A stretch of 64,000 nucleotides of DNA, from NCBI GenBank assembly GCA_030180135.1, contig CM058238.1:94857507-94921506 (forward strand). Reading direction: 5' to 3'. The notes under the pieces were generated by a model. It saw only the letters and a program-made list of their open reading frames with translations. It ran no database searches and was not told the DNA's origin. Within the stretch, counting starts at the first letter, position 1. Each line of letters starts with the position of its first letter. The DNA is from Orychophragmus violaceus (lineage: Eukaryota > Streptophyta > Magnoliopsida > Brassicales > Brassicaceae). Positions 32,214 through 45,638 of the stretch are shown one piece after another. The position numbers were made by a program, and so were the translations under genes.

Positions 32214-35200
32214 ATGGAAACTTGCATTTTGGCCTTAGAATCCTTCTCGGCGGTGCATCTGGTCAGGATAATCCATCACGTCAGTCAGTATGGCCGAGAT
32301 AGTCCTTCCCGTCAGTTCGTTTCCATCCCGTTAGTCAGTATGGCCGAGATAGTCCTTCACGTCAGTTATGGCCGAGATAGTCCTTCCCGTCATGGAAACT
32401 TGCATTTTGGCCTTAGAATCCTTCTCGGCGGTTCATCTGGTCAGGATAATCCACCCCGTTATTCAGTATGGCCGAGATAGTCCTTCCCGCCAGTCCATTA
32501 GGAGGTTTTGGCCTTAGGATCCTTCCCCCGGTGGATATAATCAGTTTATCCTATCCCGTCATTGTTTTTTCCACCAATTTCTTCACCAGACCTCTTTGTT
32601 ATCCATTTGAGAGGTTTGGGTCTTAATAGTTTCAAAAAAACTAGAGTCAATTTTTTCGGGTCAAGGAACCTTGGTTCTCGGTAGGCTATAACCTTCCCAC
32701 GGTGTATAGACGGGTTTTTCGGGTCATTTGTTTTCCACCAATTTCTTCACCAGACCTCTTTTATATCCCATTTTAAGGGTTTTGGTCATGATAGTTTCAA
32801 AAAAACTAGATCCAGTTCTTCCTGGGTCATGGAAACTTGCATTTTGGCCTTAGAATCCTTCTCGGCGGTGCATCTGGTCAGGATAATCCATCACGTCAGT
32901 CAGTATGGCCGAGATAGTCCTTCCCGTCAAATCGTTTCCATCCCGTTAGTCAGTATGGCCGAGATGGTCCTTCCCGTGAGTTCGTTTCCATCCCGTTAGT
33001 CAGTATGGCCGAGATAGTCCTTCCCGTCAGTTCGTTTCCATCCCGTCAGTCCATTAGGAGGTTTTGGCCTTAGGATCCTTCCCCCGGTGGATAGAATCAG
33101 TTTATCCTATCCCGTCATTGTTTTTTCCACCAATTTCTTCACCAGACCTCTTTGTTATCCATTTGAGAGGTTTGGGTCTTGATAGTTTCAAAAAAACTCG
33201 AGTCAATTTTTTTCGGGTCAAGGAACCTTGGTTCTCGGTAGGCTATAACCTTCCCACGGTGTATAGACGGGTTTTTCGGGTCATTTGTTTTCCACCAATT
33301 TCTTCTCCAGACCTCTTTTATATCCCATTTTAAGGGTTTTGGTCATGATAGTTTCAAAAAAACTCGATCCAATTCTTCCTGGGTCATGGAAACTTGCATT
33401 TTGGCCTTAGAATCCTTCTCGGCGGTGCATCTGGTCAGGATAATCCATCCCGTTAGTCAGTATGGCCGAGATAGTCCTTCCCGTCAGTCCATTAGGAGGT
33501 TTTGGCCTTAGGATCCTTCCCCCGGTGGATAGAATCAGTTTATCTTATCCCGTCATTGTTTTTTCCACCAATTTCTTCACCAGACCTCTTTGTTATCCAT
33601 TTGAGAGGTTTGGGTCTTGATAGCTTCAAAAAAACTCGAGTCAATTTTTTCGGGTCAAGGAACCTTGGTTCTCGGTAGGCTATAACCTTCCCACGGTGTA
33701 TAGACGGGTTTTTCGGGTCATTTGTTTTCCACCAATTTCTTCACCAGACCTCTTTTATATCCCATTTTAAGGGTTTTGGTCATGATAGTTTCAAAAAAAC
33801 TCGATCCAATTCTTCCTGGGTCATGGAAACTCGCATTTTGGCCTTAGAATCCTTCTCGGCGGTGCATCTGGTCAGGATAATCCATCCTGTTAGTCAGTAT
33901 GGCCGATATTGTCCTTCCCGTCAGTCCATTAGGAGGTTTTGGCCTTAGGATCCTTCCCCCGGTGGATAGAATCAGTTTATCCTATCCCGTCATTGTTTTT
34001 TACACCAATTTCTTCACCAGACCTCTTTGTTATCCATTTGAGAGGTTTGGGTCTTGATAGTTTCAAAAAAACTCGAGTCAATTTTTCGGGTCAAGGAACC
34101 TTGGTTCTCAGTAGGCTATAACCTTCCCACAGTGTATAGACGGGTTTTTCGGGTCATTTGTTTTCCACCAATTTCTTCACCAGACCTCTTTTATATCCCA
34201 TTTTAAGGGTTTTGGTCATGATAGTTTCAAAAAAAACTCGATCCAATTCTTCCTGGGTCATGGAAACTTGCATTTTGGCCTTAGAATCCTTCTCGGCGGT
34301 ACATCTGGTCAGGATAATCCATCCCGTTAGTCAGTATGGCCGAGATAGTCCTTCCTGTCAGTCCATTAGGAGGTTTTGGCCTTAGGATCCTTCCCCCGGT
34401 GGATAGAATCAGTTTATCCTATCCCGTCATTGTTTTTTACACCAATTTCTTCACCAGACCTCTTTGTTATCCATTTGAGAGGTTTGGGTCTTGATAGTTT
34501 CAAAAAAACTCGAGTCAATTTTTTCGGGTCAAGGAACCTTGGTTCTCGGTAGGCTATAACCTTCCCACGGTGTATAGACGGGTTTTTCGGGTCATTTATT
34601 TTCCACCAATTTCTTCACCAGACCTCTTTTATATCCCATTTTAAGGGTTTTGGTCATGATAGTTTCAAAAAAACTCGATCCAATTCTTCCTGGGTCATGG
34701 AAACTTGCATTTTGGCCTTAGAATCCTTCTCGGCGGTGCATCTGGTCAGGATAATCCATCCCGTTAGTCAGTATGGCCGAGATAGTCCTTCCCGTCAGTC
34801 CATTAGGAGGTTTTGTCCTTAGGATCCTTCCCCCGGTGGATAGAATCAGTTTATCCTATCCCGTCATTGTTTTTTCCACCAATTTCTTCACCAGACCTTT
34901 TTGTTATCCATTTGAGAGGTTTGGGTCTTGATAGTTATAAAAAAACTCGAGTCAATTTTTCCGGGTCAAGGAACTTTGGTTCTCGGTAGGCTATAACCTT
35001 CCCACGGTGTATAGATGGGTTTTTCGGGTCATTTGTTTTCCACCAATTTCTTCACCATACCTCTTTTATATCCTATTTTAAGGGTTTTGGTCATGATAGT
35101 TTCAAAAAAACTCGATCCAATTCTTCCTGGGTCATGGAAACTTGCATTTTGGCCTTAGAATCCTTCTCGGCGGTGCATCTGGTCAGGATAATCCATCACG

Positions 35201-37059
35201 TCAGTCAGTATGGCCGAGATAGTCCTTCCCGTCAGTTCGTTTCCATCCCGTTAGTCAGTATGGCCGAGATAGTCCTTCACGTCAGTTATGGCCGAGATAG
35301 TCCTTCCCGTCATGGAAACTTGCATTTTGGCCTTAGAATCCTTCTCTGCGGTTCATCTGGTCAGGATAATCCATCCCGTTAGTCAGTATGGCCGAGATAG
35401 TCCTTCCCGCCAGTCCATTAGGAGGTTTTGGCCTTAGGATCCTTCCCCCGGTGGATATAATCAGTTTATCCTATCCCGTCATTGTTTTTTCCACCAATTT
35501 CTTCACCAGACCTCTTTGTTATCCATTTGAGAGGTTTGGGTCTTGATAGTTTCAAAAAAACTCGAGTCAATTTTTTCGGGCCAAGGAACCTTGGTTCTCG
35601 GTAGGCTATAACCTTCCCACGGTGTATAGACGGGTTTTTCGGGTCATTTGTTTTCCACCAATTTCTTCACCAGACCTCTTTTATATCCCATTTTAAGGGT
35701 TTTGGTCATGATAGATTCAAAAAAACTCGATCCAATTCTTCCTGGGTCACGGAAACTTGCATTTTGGCCTTAGAATCCTTCTCGGCGGTGCATCTGGTCA
35801 GGATAATCCATCCCGTTAGTCAGTATGGCCGATATTGTCCTTCCCGTCAGTCCATTAGGAGGTTTTGGCCTTAGGATCCTTCCCCCGGTGGATAGAATCA
35901 GTTTATCCTATCCCGTCATTGTTTTTTACACCAATTTCTTCACCAGACCTCTTTGTTATCCATTTGAGAGGTTTGGGTCTTGATAGTTTCAAAAAAACTC
36001 GAGTCAATTTTTCGGGTCAAGGAACCTTGGTTCTCAGTAGGCTATAACCTTCCCACAGTGTATAGACGGGTTTTTCGGGTCATTTGTTTTCCACCAATTT
36101 CTTCACCAGACCTCTTTTATATCCCATTTTAAGGGTTTTGGTCATGATAGTTTCAAAAAAAACTCGATCCAATTCTTCCTGGGTCATGGAAACTTGCATT
36201 TTGGCCTTAGAATCCTTCTCGGCGGTGCATCTGGTCAGGATAATCCATCCCGTTAGTCAGTATGGCCGAGATAGTCCTTCCCGTCAGTCCATTAGGAGGT
36301 TTTGGCCTTAGGATCCTTCCCCCGGTGGATAGAATCAGTTTATCCTATCCCGTCATTGTTTTTTACACCAATTTCTTCACCAGACCTCTTTGTTATCCAT
36401 TTGAGAGGTTTGGGTCTTGATAGTTTCAAAAAAACTCGAGTCAATTTTTTCGGGTCAAGGAACCTTGGTTCTCGGTAGGCTATAACCTTCCCACGGTGTA
36501 TAGACGGGTTTTTCGGGTCATTTATTTTCCACCAATTTCTTCACCAGACCTCTTTTATATCCCATTTTAAGGGTTTTGGTCATGATAGTTTCAAAAAAAC
36601 TCGATCCAATTCTTCCTGGGTCATGGAAACTTGCATTTTGGCCTTAGAATCCTTCTCGGCGGTGCATCTGGTCAGGATAATCCATCCCGTTAGTCAGTAT
36701 GGCCGAGATAGTCCTTCCCGTCAGTCCATTAGGAGGTTTTGGCCTTAGGATCCTTCCCCCGGTGGATAGAATCAGTTTATCCTATCCCGTCATTGTTTTT
36801 TCCACCAATTTCTTCACCAGACCTCTTTGTTATCCATTTGAGAGGTTTGGGTCTTGATAGTTATAAAAAAACTCGAGTCAATTTTTCCGGGTCAAGGAAC
36901 TTTGGTTCTCGGTAGGCTATAACCTTCCCACGGTGTATAGATGGGTTTTTCGGGTCATTTGTTTTCCACCAATTTCTTCACCATACCTCTTTTATATCCC
37001 ATTTTAAGGGTTTTGGTCATGATAGTTTCAAAAAAACTCGATCCAATTCTTCCTGGGTC
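32214..37059 (+). repeat. Large satellite block, copy 3
   Basis: Same order as copies 1 and 2: long unit at 32214, triple-subrepeat unit, dimer-type pair at 33939/34158, long unit at 35134 (2920 bp on), then a further dimer-type pair at 35865/36084. The retrotransposon target site is empty here: the intact TTTTG is at 32506-32510. Confidence 0.85.
32902..33047 (+). repeat. Triple 50-bp subrepeat (copy 3)
   Basis: Starts at 32902, 32952 and 33002, with the private variants shared by copies 1 and 2. It belongs to the third copy of the large block. Confidence 0.9.
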
Positions 37060-40000
37060 ATGGAAACTTGCATTTTGGCCTTAGAATCCTTCTCGGCGGT
37101 GCATCTGGTCAGGATAATCCATCACGTCAGTCAGTATGGCCGAGATAGTCCTTCCCGTCAGTTCGTTTCCATCCCGTTAGTCAGTATGGCCGAGATAGTC
37201 CTTCACGTCAGTTATGGCCGAGATAGTCCTTCCCGTCATGGAAACTTGCATTTTGGCCTTAGAATCCTTCTCTGCCGTTCATCTGGTCAGGATAATCCAT
37301 CCCGTTAGTCAGTATGGCCGAGATAGTCCTTCCCGCCAGTCCATTAGGAGGTTTTAGCCTTAGGATCCTTCCCCCGGTGGATATAATCAGTTTATCCTAT
37401 CCCGTCATTGTTTTTTCCACCAATTTCTTCACCAGACCTCTTTGTTATCCATTTGAGAGGTTTGGGTCTTGATAGTTTCAAAAAAACTCGAGTCAATTTT
37501 TTCGGGCCAAGGAACCTTGGTTCTCGGTAGGCTATAACCTTCCCACGGTGTATAGACGGGTTTTTCGGGTCATTTGTTTTCCACCAATTTCTTCACCAGA
37601 CCTCTTTTATATCCCATTTTAAGGGTTTTGGTCATGATAGTTTCAAAAAAACTCGATCCAATTCTTCCTGGGTCACGGAAACTTGCATTTTGGCCTTAGA
37701 ATCCTTCTCGGCGGTGCATCTGGTCAGGATAATCCATCCCGTTAGTCAGTATGGCCGAGATTGTCCTTCCCGTCAGTCCATTAGGAGGTTTTGGCCTTAG
37801 GATCCTTCCCCCGGTGGATAGAATCAGTTTATCCTATCCCGTCATTGTTTTTTACACCAATTTCTTCACCAGACCTCTTTGTTATCCATTTGAGAGGTTT
37901 GGGTCTTGATAGTTTCAAAAAAACTCGAGTCAATTTTTTAGTTTCAAGGAACCTTGGTTCTCGGTAGGCTATAACCTTCCCACAGTGTATAGACGGGTTT
38001 TTCGGGTCATTTGTTTTCCACCATTTTCTTCACCAGACCTCTTTTATATCCCATTTTAAGGGTTTTGGTCATGATAGTTTCAAAAAAACTCGATCCAATT
38101 CTTTCTGGGTCATGGAAACTTGCATTTTGGCCTTAGAATCCTTCTCGGCGGTGCATCTAGTCAGGATAATCCATCCCGTTAGTCAGTATGGCCGAGATAG
38201 TCCTTCCCGTCAGTCCATTAGGAGGTTTTGGCCTTAGGATCCTTCCCCCGGTGGATAGAATCAGTTTATCCTATCCCGTCATTGTTTTTTCCACCAATTT
38301 CTTCACCAGACCTCTTTGTTATCCATTTGAGAGGTTTGGGTCTTGATAGTTTCAAAAAAACTCGAGTCAATTTTTCGGGTCAAGGAACCTTGGTTCTCAG
38401 TAGGCTATAACCTTCCCACAGTGTATAGACGGGTTTTTCGGGTCATTTGTTTTCCACCAATTTCTTCACCAGACCTCTTTTATATCCCATTTTAAGGGTT
38501 TTGGTCATGATAGTTTCAAAAAAAACTCGATCCAATTCTTCCTGGGTCATGGAAACTTGCATTTTGGCCTTAGAATCCTTCTCGGTGGTGCATCTGGTCA
38601 GGATAATCAATCCCGTTAGTCAGTATGGCCGAGATAGTCCTTCCCGTCAGTCCATTAGGAGGTTTTGGCCTTAGGATCCTTCCCCCGGTGGATAGAATCA
38701 GTTTATCCTATCCCGTCATTGTTTTTTACACCAATTTCTTCACCAGACCTCTTTGTTATCCATTTGAGAGGTTTGGGTCTTGATAGTTTCAAAAAAACTC
38801 GAGTCAATTTTTTCGGGTCAAGGAACCTTGGTTCTCGGTAGGCTATAACCTTCCCACGGTGTATAGACGGGTTTTTCGGGTCATTTATTTTCCACCAATT
38901 TCTTCACCAGACCTCTTTTATATCCCATTTTAAGGGTTTTGGTCATGATAGTTTCAAAAAAACTCGATCCAATTCTTCCTGGGTCATGGAAACTTGCATT
39001 TTGGCCTTAGAATCCTTCTCGGCGGTGCATCTGGTCAGGATAATCCATCCCGTTAGTCAGTATGGCCGAGATAGTCCTTCCCGTCAGTCCATTAGGAGGT
39101 TTTGGCCTTAGGATCCTTCCCCCGGTGGATAGAATCAGTTTATCCTATCCCGTCATTGTTTTTTCCACCAATTTCTTCACCAGACCTCTTTGTTATCCAT
39201 TTGAGAGGTTTGGGTCTTGATAGTTATAAAAAAACTCGAGTCAATTTTTTCGGGTCAAGGAACTTTGGTTCTCGGTAGGCTATAACCTTCCCACGGTGTA
39301 TAGATGGGTTTTTCGGGTCATTTGTTTTCCACCAATTTCTTCACCATACCTCTTTTATATCCCATTTTAAGGGTTTTGGTCATGATAGTTTCAAAAAAAC
39401 TCGATCCAATTCTTCCTGGGTCATGGAAACTTGCATTTTGGCCTTAGAATCCTTCTCGGCGGTGCATCTGGTCAGGATAATCCATCACGTCAGTCAGTAT
39501 GGCCGAGATAGTCCTTCCCGTCAGTTCGTTTCCATCCCGTTAGTCAGTATGGCCGAGATAGTCCTTCACGTCAGTTATGGCCGAGATAGTCCTTCCCGTC
39601 ATGAAAACTTGCATTTTGGCCTTAGAATCCTTCTCTGCGGTTCATCTGGTCAGGATAATCCATCCCGTTAGTCAGTATGGCCGAGATAGTCCTTCCCGCC
39701 AGTCCATTAGGAGGTTTTGGCCTTAGGATCCTTCCCCCGGTGGATATAATCAGTTTATCCTATCCCGTCATTGTTTTTTCCACCAATTTCTTCACCAGAC
39801 CTCTTTGTTATCCATTTGAGAGGTTTGGGTCTTGATAGTTTCAAAAAAACTCGAGTCAATTTTTTCGGGCCAAGGAACCTTGGTTCTCGGTAGGCTATAA
39901 CCTTCCCACGGTGTATAGACGGGTTTTTCGGGTCATTTGTTTTCCACCAATTTCTTCACCAGACCTCTTTTATATCCCATTTTAAGGGTTTTGGTCATGA

Positions 40001-42925
40001 TAGTTTCAAAAAAACTCGATCCAATTCTTCCTGGGTCACGGAAACTTGCATTTTGGCCTTAGAATCCTTCTCGGCGGTGCATCTGGTCAGGATAATCCAT
40101 CCCGTTAGTCAGTATGGCCGAGATTGTCCTTCCCGTCAGTCCATTAGGAGGTTTTGGCCTTAGGATCCTTCTCCCGGTGGATAGAATCAGTTTATCCTAT
40201 CCCGTCATTGTTTTTTACACCAATTTCTTCACCAGACCTCTTTGTTATCCATTTGAGAGGTTTGGGTCTTGATAGTTTCAAAAAAACTCGAGTCAATTTT
40301 TTAGTTTCAAGGAACCTTGGTTCTCGGTAGGCTATAACCTTCCCACAGTGTATAGACGGGTTTTTCGGGTCATTTGTTTTCCACCATTTTCTTCACCAGA
40401 CCTCTTTTATATCCCATTTTAAGGGTTTTGGTCATGATAGTTTCAAAAAAACTCGATCCAATTCTTTCTGGGTCATGGAAACTTGCATTTTGGCCTTAGA
40501 ATCCTTCTCGGCGGTGCATCTAGTCAGGATAATCCATCCCGTTAGTCAGTATGGCCGAGATAGTCCTTCCCGTCAGTCCATTAGGAGGTTTTGGCCTTAG
40601 GATCCTTCCCCCGGTGGATAGAATCAGTTTATCCTATCCCGTCATTGTTTTTTCCACCAATTTCTTCACCAGACCTCTTTGTTATCCATTTGAGAGGTTT
40701 GGGTCTTGATAGTTTCAAAAAAACTCGAGTCAATTTTTCGGGTCAAGGAACCTTGGTTCTCAGTAGGCTATAACCTTCCCACAGTGTATAGACGGGTTTT
40801 TCGGGTCATTTGTTTTCCACCAATTTCTTCACCAGACCTCTTTTATATCCCATTTTAAGGGTTTTGGTCATGATAGTTTCAAAAAAAACTCGATCCAATT
40901 CTTCCTGGGTCATGGAAACTTGCATTTTGGCCTTAGAATCCTTCTCGGTGGTGCATCTGGTCAGGATAATCCATCCCGTTAGTCAGTATGGCCGAGATAG
41001 TCCTTCCCGTCAGTCCATTAGGAGGTTTTGGCCTTAGGATCCTTCCCCCGGTGGATAGAATCAGTTTATCCTATCCCGTCATTGTTTTTTACACCAATTT
41101 CTTCACCAGACCTCTTTGTTATCCATTTGAGAGGTTTGGGTCTTGATAGTTTCAAAAAAACTCGAGTCAATTTTTTCGGGTCAAGGAACCTTGGTTCTCG
41201 GTAGGCTATAACCTTCCCACGGTGTATAGACGGGTTTTTCGGGTCATTTATTTTCCACCAATTTCTTCACCAGACCTCTTTTATATCCCATTTTAAGGGT
41301 TTTGGTCATGATAGTTTCAAAAAAACTCGATCCAATTCTTCCTGGGTCATGGAAACTTGCATTTTGGCCTTAGAATCCTTCTCGGCGGTGCATCTGGTCA
41401 GGATAATCCATCCCGTTAGTCAGTATGGCCGAGATAGTCCTTCCCGTCAGTCCATTAGGAGGTTTTGGCCTTAGGATCCTTCCCCCGGTGGATAGAATCA
41501 GTTTATCCTATCCCGTCATTGTTTTTTCCACCAATTTCTTCACCAGACCTCTTTGTTATCCATTTGAGAGGTTTGGGTCTTGATAGTTATAAAAAAACTC
41601 GAGTCAATTTTTTCGGGTCAAGGAACTTTGGTTCTCGGTAGGCTATAACCTTCCCACGGTGTATAGATGGGTTTTTCGGGTCATTTGTTTTCCACCAATT
41701 TCTTCACCATACCTCTTTTATATCCCATTTTAAGGGTTTTGGTCATGATAGTTTCAAAAAAACTCGATCCAATTCTTCCTGGGTCATGGAAACTTGCATT
41801 TTGGCCTTAGAATCCTTCTCGGCGGTGCATCTGGTCAGGATAATCCATCACGTCAGTCAGTATGGCCGAGATAGTCCTTCCCGTCAGTTCGTTTCCATCC
41901 CGTTAGTCAGTATGGCCGAGATAGTCCTTCACGTCAGTTATGGCCGAGATAGTCCTTCCCGTCATGGAAACTTGCATTTTGGCCTTAGAATCCTTCTCTG
42001 CGGTTCATCTGGTCAGGATAATCCATCCCGTTAGTCAGTATGGCCGAGATAGTCCTTCCCGCCAGTCCATTAGGAGGTTTTGGCCTTAGGATCCTTCCCC
42101 CGGTGGATATAATCAGTTTATCCTATCCCGTCATTGTTTTTTCCACCAATTTCTTCACCAGACCTCTTTGTTATCCATTTGAGAGGTTTGGGTCTTGATA
42201 GTTTCAAAAAAACTCGAGTCAATTTTTTCGGGCCAAGGAACCTTGGTTCTCGGTAGGCTATAACCTTCCCACGGTGTATAGACGGGTTTTTCGGGTCATT
42301 TGTTTTCCACCAATTTCTTCACCAGACCTCTTTTATATCCCATTTTAAGGGTTTTGGTCATGATAGTTTCAAAAAAACTCGATCCAATTCTTCCTGGGTC
42401 ACGGAAACTTGCATTTTGGCCTTAGAATCCTTCTCGGCGGTGCATCTGGTCAGGATAATCCATCCCGTTAGTCAGTATGGCCGAGATTGTCCTTCCCGTC
42501 AGTCCATTAGGAGGTTTTGGCCTTAGGATCCTTCCCCCGGTGGATAGAATCAGTTTATCCTATCCCGTCATTGTTTTTTACACCAATTTCTTCACCAGAC
42601 CTCTTTGTTATCCATTTGAGAGGTTTGGGTCTTGATAGTTTCAAAAAAACTCGAGTCAATTTTTTAGTTTCAAGGAACCTTGGTTCTCGGTAGGCTATAA
42701 CCTTCCCACAGTGTATAGACGGGTTTTTCGGGTCATTTGTTTTCCACCATTTTCTTCACCAGACCTCTTTTATATCCCATTTTAAGGGTTTTGGTCATGA
42801 TAGTTTCAAAAAAACTCGATCCAATTCTTTCTGGGTCATGGAAACTTGCATTTTGGCCTTAGAATCCTTCTCGGCGGTGCATCTAGTCAGGATAATCCAT
42901 CCCGTTAGTCAGTATGGCCGAGATT
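37060..42925 (+). repeat. 2363-bp higher-order repeat, two full copies and a partial third
   Basis: Long-unit frames start at 37060, 39423 and 41786, 2363 bp apart each time. Each copy has one long unit and four 437-bp units and shares private variants: TTTTTTAGTTTCAAGG in place of TTTTTTCGGGTCAAGG (near 37932, 40300 and 42661), TTCTTTCTGGGTC, and CATCTAGTCAGG. The third copy diverges after about 42925. Confidence 0.88.
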
Positions 42926-45638
42926 GTCCTTCCCGTCAGTCCATTAGGAGGTTTTGGCCTTAGGATCCTTCCCCCGGTGGATAGAATCAGTTTATCCTAT
43001 CCCGTCATTGTTTTTTCCACCAATTTCTTCACCAGACCTCTTTGTTATCCATTTGAGAGGTTTGGGTCTTGATAGTTTCAAAAAAACTCGAGTCAATTTT
43101 TTCGGGTCAAGGAACCTTGGTTCTCGGTAGGCTATAACCTTCCCACGGTGTATAGACGGGTTTTTCGGGTCATTTGTTTTCCACCAATTTCTTCACCAGA
43201 CCTCTTTTATATCCCATTTTAAGGGTTTTGGTCATGATAGTTTCAAAAAAACTCGATCCAATTCTTCCTGGGTCATGGAAACTTGCATTTTGGCCTTAGA
43301 ATCCTTCTCGGCGGTGCATCTGGTCAGGATAATCCATCCCGTTAGTCAGTATGGCCGAGATAGTCCTTCCCGTCAGTCCATTAGGAGGTTTTGGCCTTAG
43401 GATCCTTCCCCCGGTGGATAGAATCAGTTTATCCTATCCCGTCATTGTTTTTTACACCAATTTCTTCACCAGACCTCTTTGTTATCCATTTGAGAGGTTT
43501 GGGTCTTGATAGTTTCAAAAAAACTCGAGTCAATTTTTTCGGGTCAAGGAACCTTGGTTCTCGGTAGGCTATAACCTTCCCACGGTGTATAGACGGGTTT
43601 TTCGGGTCATTTATTTTCCACCAATTTCTTCACCAGACCTCTTTTATATCCCATTTTAAGGGTTTTGGTCATGATAGTTTCAAAAAAAACTCGATCCAAT
43701 TCTTCCTGGGTCATGGAAACTTGCATTTTGGCCTTAGAATCCTTCTCGGCGGTGCATCTGGACAGGATAATCCATCCCGTTAGTCAGTATGGCCGAGATA
43801 GTCCTTCCCGTCAGTCCATTAGGAGGTTTTGGCCTTAGGATCCTTCCCCCGGTGGATAGAATCAGTTTATCCTATCCCGTCATTGTTTTTTACACCAATT
43901 TCTTCACCAGACCTCTTTGTTATCCATTTGAGAGGTTTGGGTCTTGATAGTTTCAAAAAAACTCGAGTCAATTTTTTCGGGTCAAGGAACCTTGGTTCTC
44001 GGTAGGCTATAACCTTCCCACGGTGTATAGACGGGTTTTTCGGGTCATTTATTTTCCACCAATTTCTTCACCAGACCTCTTTTATATCCCATTTTAAGGG
44101 TTTTGGTCATGATAGTTTCAAAAAAACTCGATCCAATTCTTCCTGGGTCATGGAAACTTGCATTTTGGCCTTAGAATCCTTCTCGGCGGTGCATCTGGTC
44201 AGGATAATCCATCCCGTTAGTCAGTATGGCCGAGATAGTCCTTCCCGTCAGTCCATTAGGAGGTTTTGGCCTTAGGATCCTTCCCCCGGTGGATAGAATC
44301 AGTTTATCCTATCCCGTCATTGTTTTTTCCACCAATTTCTTCACCAGACCTCTTTGTTATCCATTTGAGAGGTTTGGGTCTTGATAGTTATAAAAAAACT
44401 CGAGTCAATTTTTTCGGGTCAAGGAACTTTGGTTCTCGGTAGGCTATAACCTTCCCACGGTGTATAGATGGGTTTTTCGGGTCATTTGTTTTCCACCAAT
44501 TTCTTCACCATACCTCTTTTATATCCCATTTTAAGGGTTTTGGTCATGATAGTTTCAAAAAAACTCGATCCAATTCTTCCTGGGTCATGGAAACTTGCAT
44601 TTTGGCCTTAGAATCCTTCTCGGCGGTGCATCTGGTCAGGATAATCCATCACGTCAGTCAGTATGGCCGAGATAGTCCTTCCCGTCAGTTCGTTTCCATC
44701 CCGTTAGTCAGTATGGCCGAGATAGTCCTTCACGTCAGTTATGGCCGAGATAGTCCTTCCAGTCATGGAAACTTGCATTTTGGCCTTAGAATCCTTCTCT
44801 GCGGTTCATCTGGTCAGGATAATCCATCCCGTTAGTCAGTATGGCCGAGATAGTCCTTCCCGCCAGTCCATTAGGAGGTTTTGGCCTTAGGATCCTTCCC
44901 CCGGTGGATATAATCAGTTTATCCTATCCCGTCATTGTTTTTTCCAACAATTTCTTCACCAGACCTCTTTGTTATCCATTTGAGAGGTTTGGGTCTTGAT
45001 AGTTTCAAAAAAACTCGAGTCAATTTTTTCGGGCCAAGGAACCTTGGTTCTCGGTAGGCTATAACCTTCCCACGGTGTATAGACGGGTTTTTCGGGTCAT
45101 TTGTTTTCCACCATTTTCTTCACCAGACCTCTTTTATATCCCATTTTAAGGGTTTTGGTCATGATAGTTTCAAAAAAACTCGATCCAATTCTTCCTGGGT
45201 CATGGAAACTTGCATTTTGGCCTTAGGATCCTTCTCGGCGGTGCATCTGGTCAGGATAATCCATCCCGTTAGTCAGTATGGCCGAAATAGTCCTTCCCGT
45301 CAGTCCATTAGGAGGTTTTGGCCTTAGGATCCTTCCCCCGTTGGATAGAATCAGTTTATCCTATCCCGTCATTGTTTTTTCCACCAATTTCTTCACCAGA
45401 CCTCTTTGTTATCCATTTGAGAGGTTTGGGTCTTGATAGTTTCAAAAAAACTCGAGTCAATTTTTTCGGGTCAAAGAACCTTGGTTCTCGGTAGGCTATA
45501 ACCTTCCCACGGTGTATAGACGGGTTTTTCGGGTCATTTGTTTTCCACCAATTTCTTCACCAGACCTCTTTTATATCCCATTTTAAGGGTTTTGGTCATG
45601 ATAGTTTCAAAAAAACTCGATCCAATTCTTCCTGGGTC
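42926..45638 (+). repeat. Satellite segment between two HOR blocks
   Basis: Contains 437-bp units and one long unit at 44587. CTGGACAGGAT near 43759 and TTCCAGTCATGG near 44758 are private substitutions. No longer period is evident within it and no gene is seen. Confidence 0.8.
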
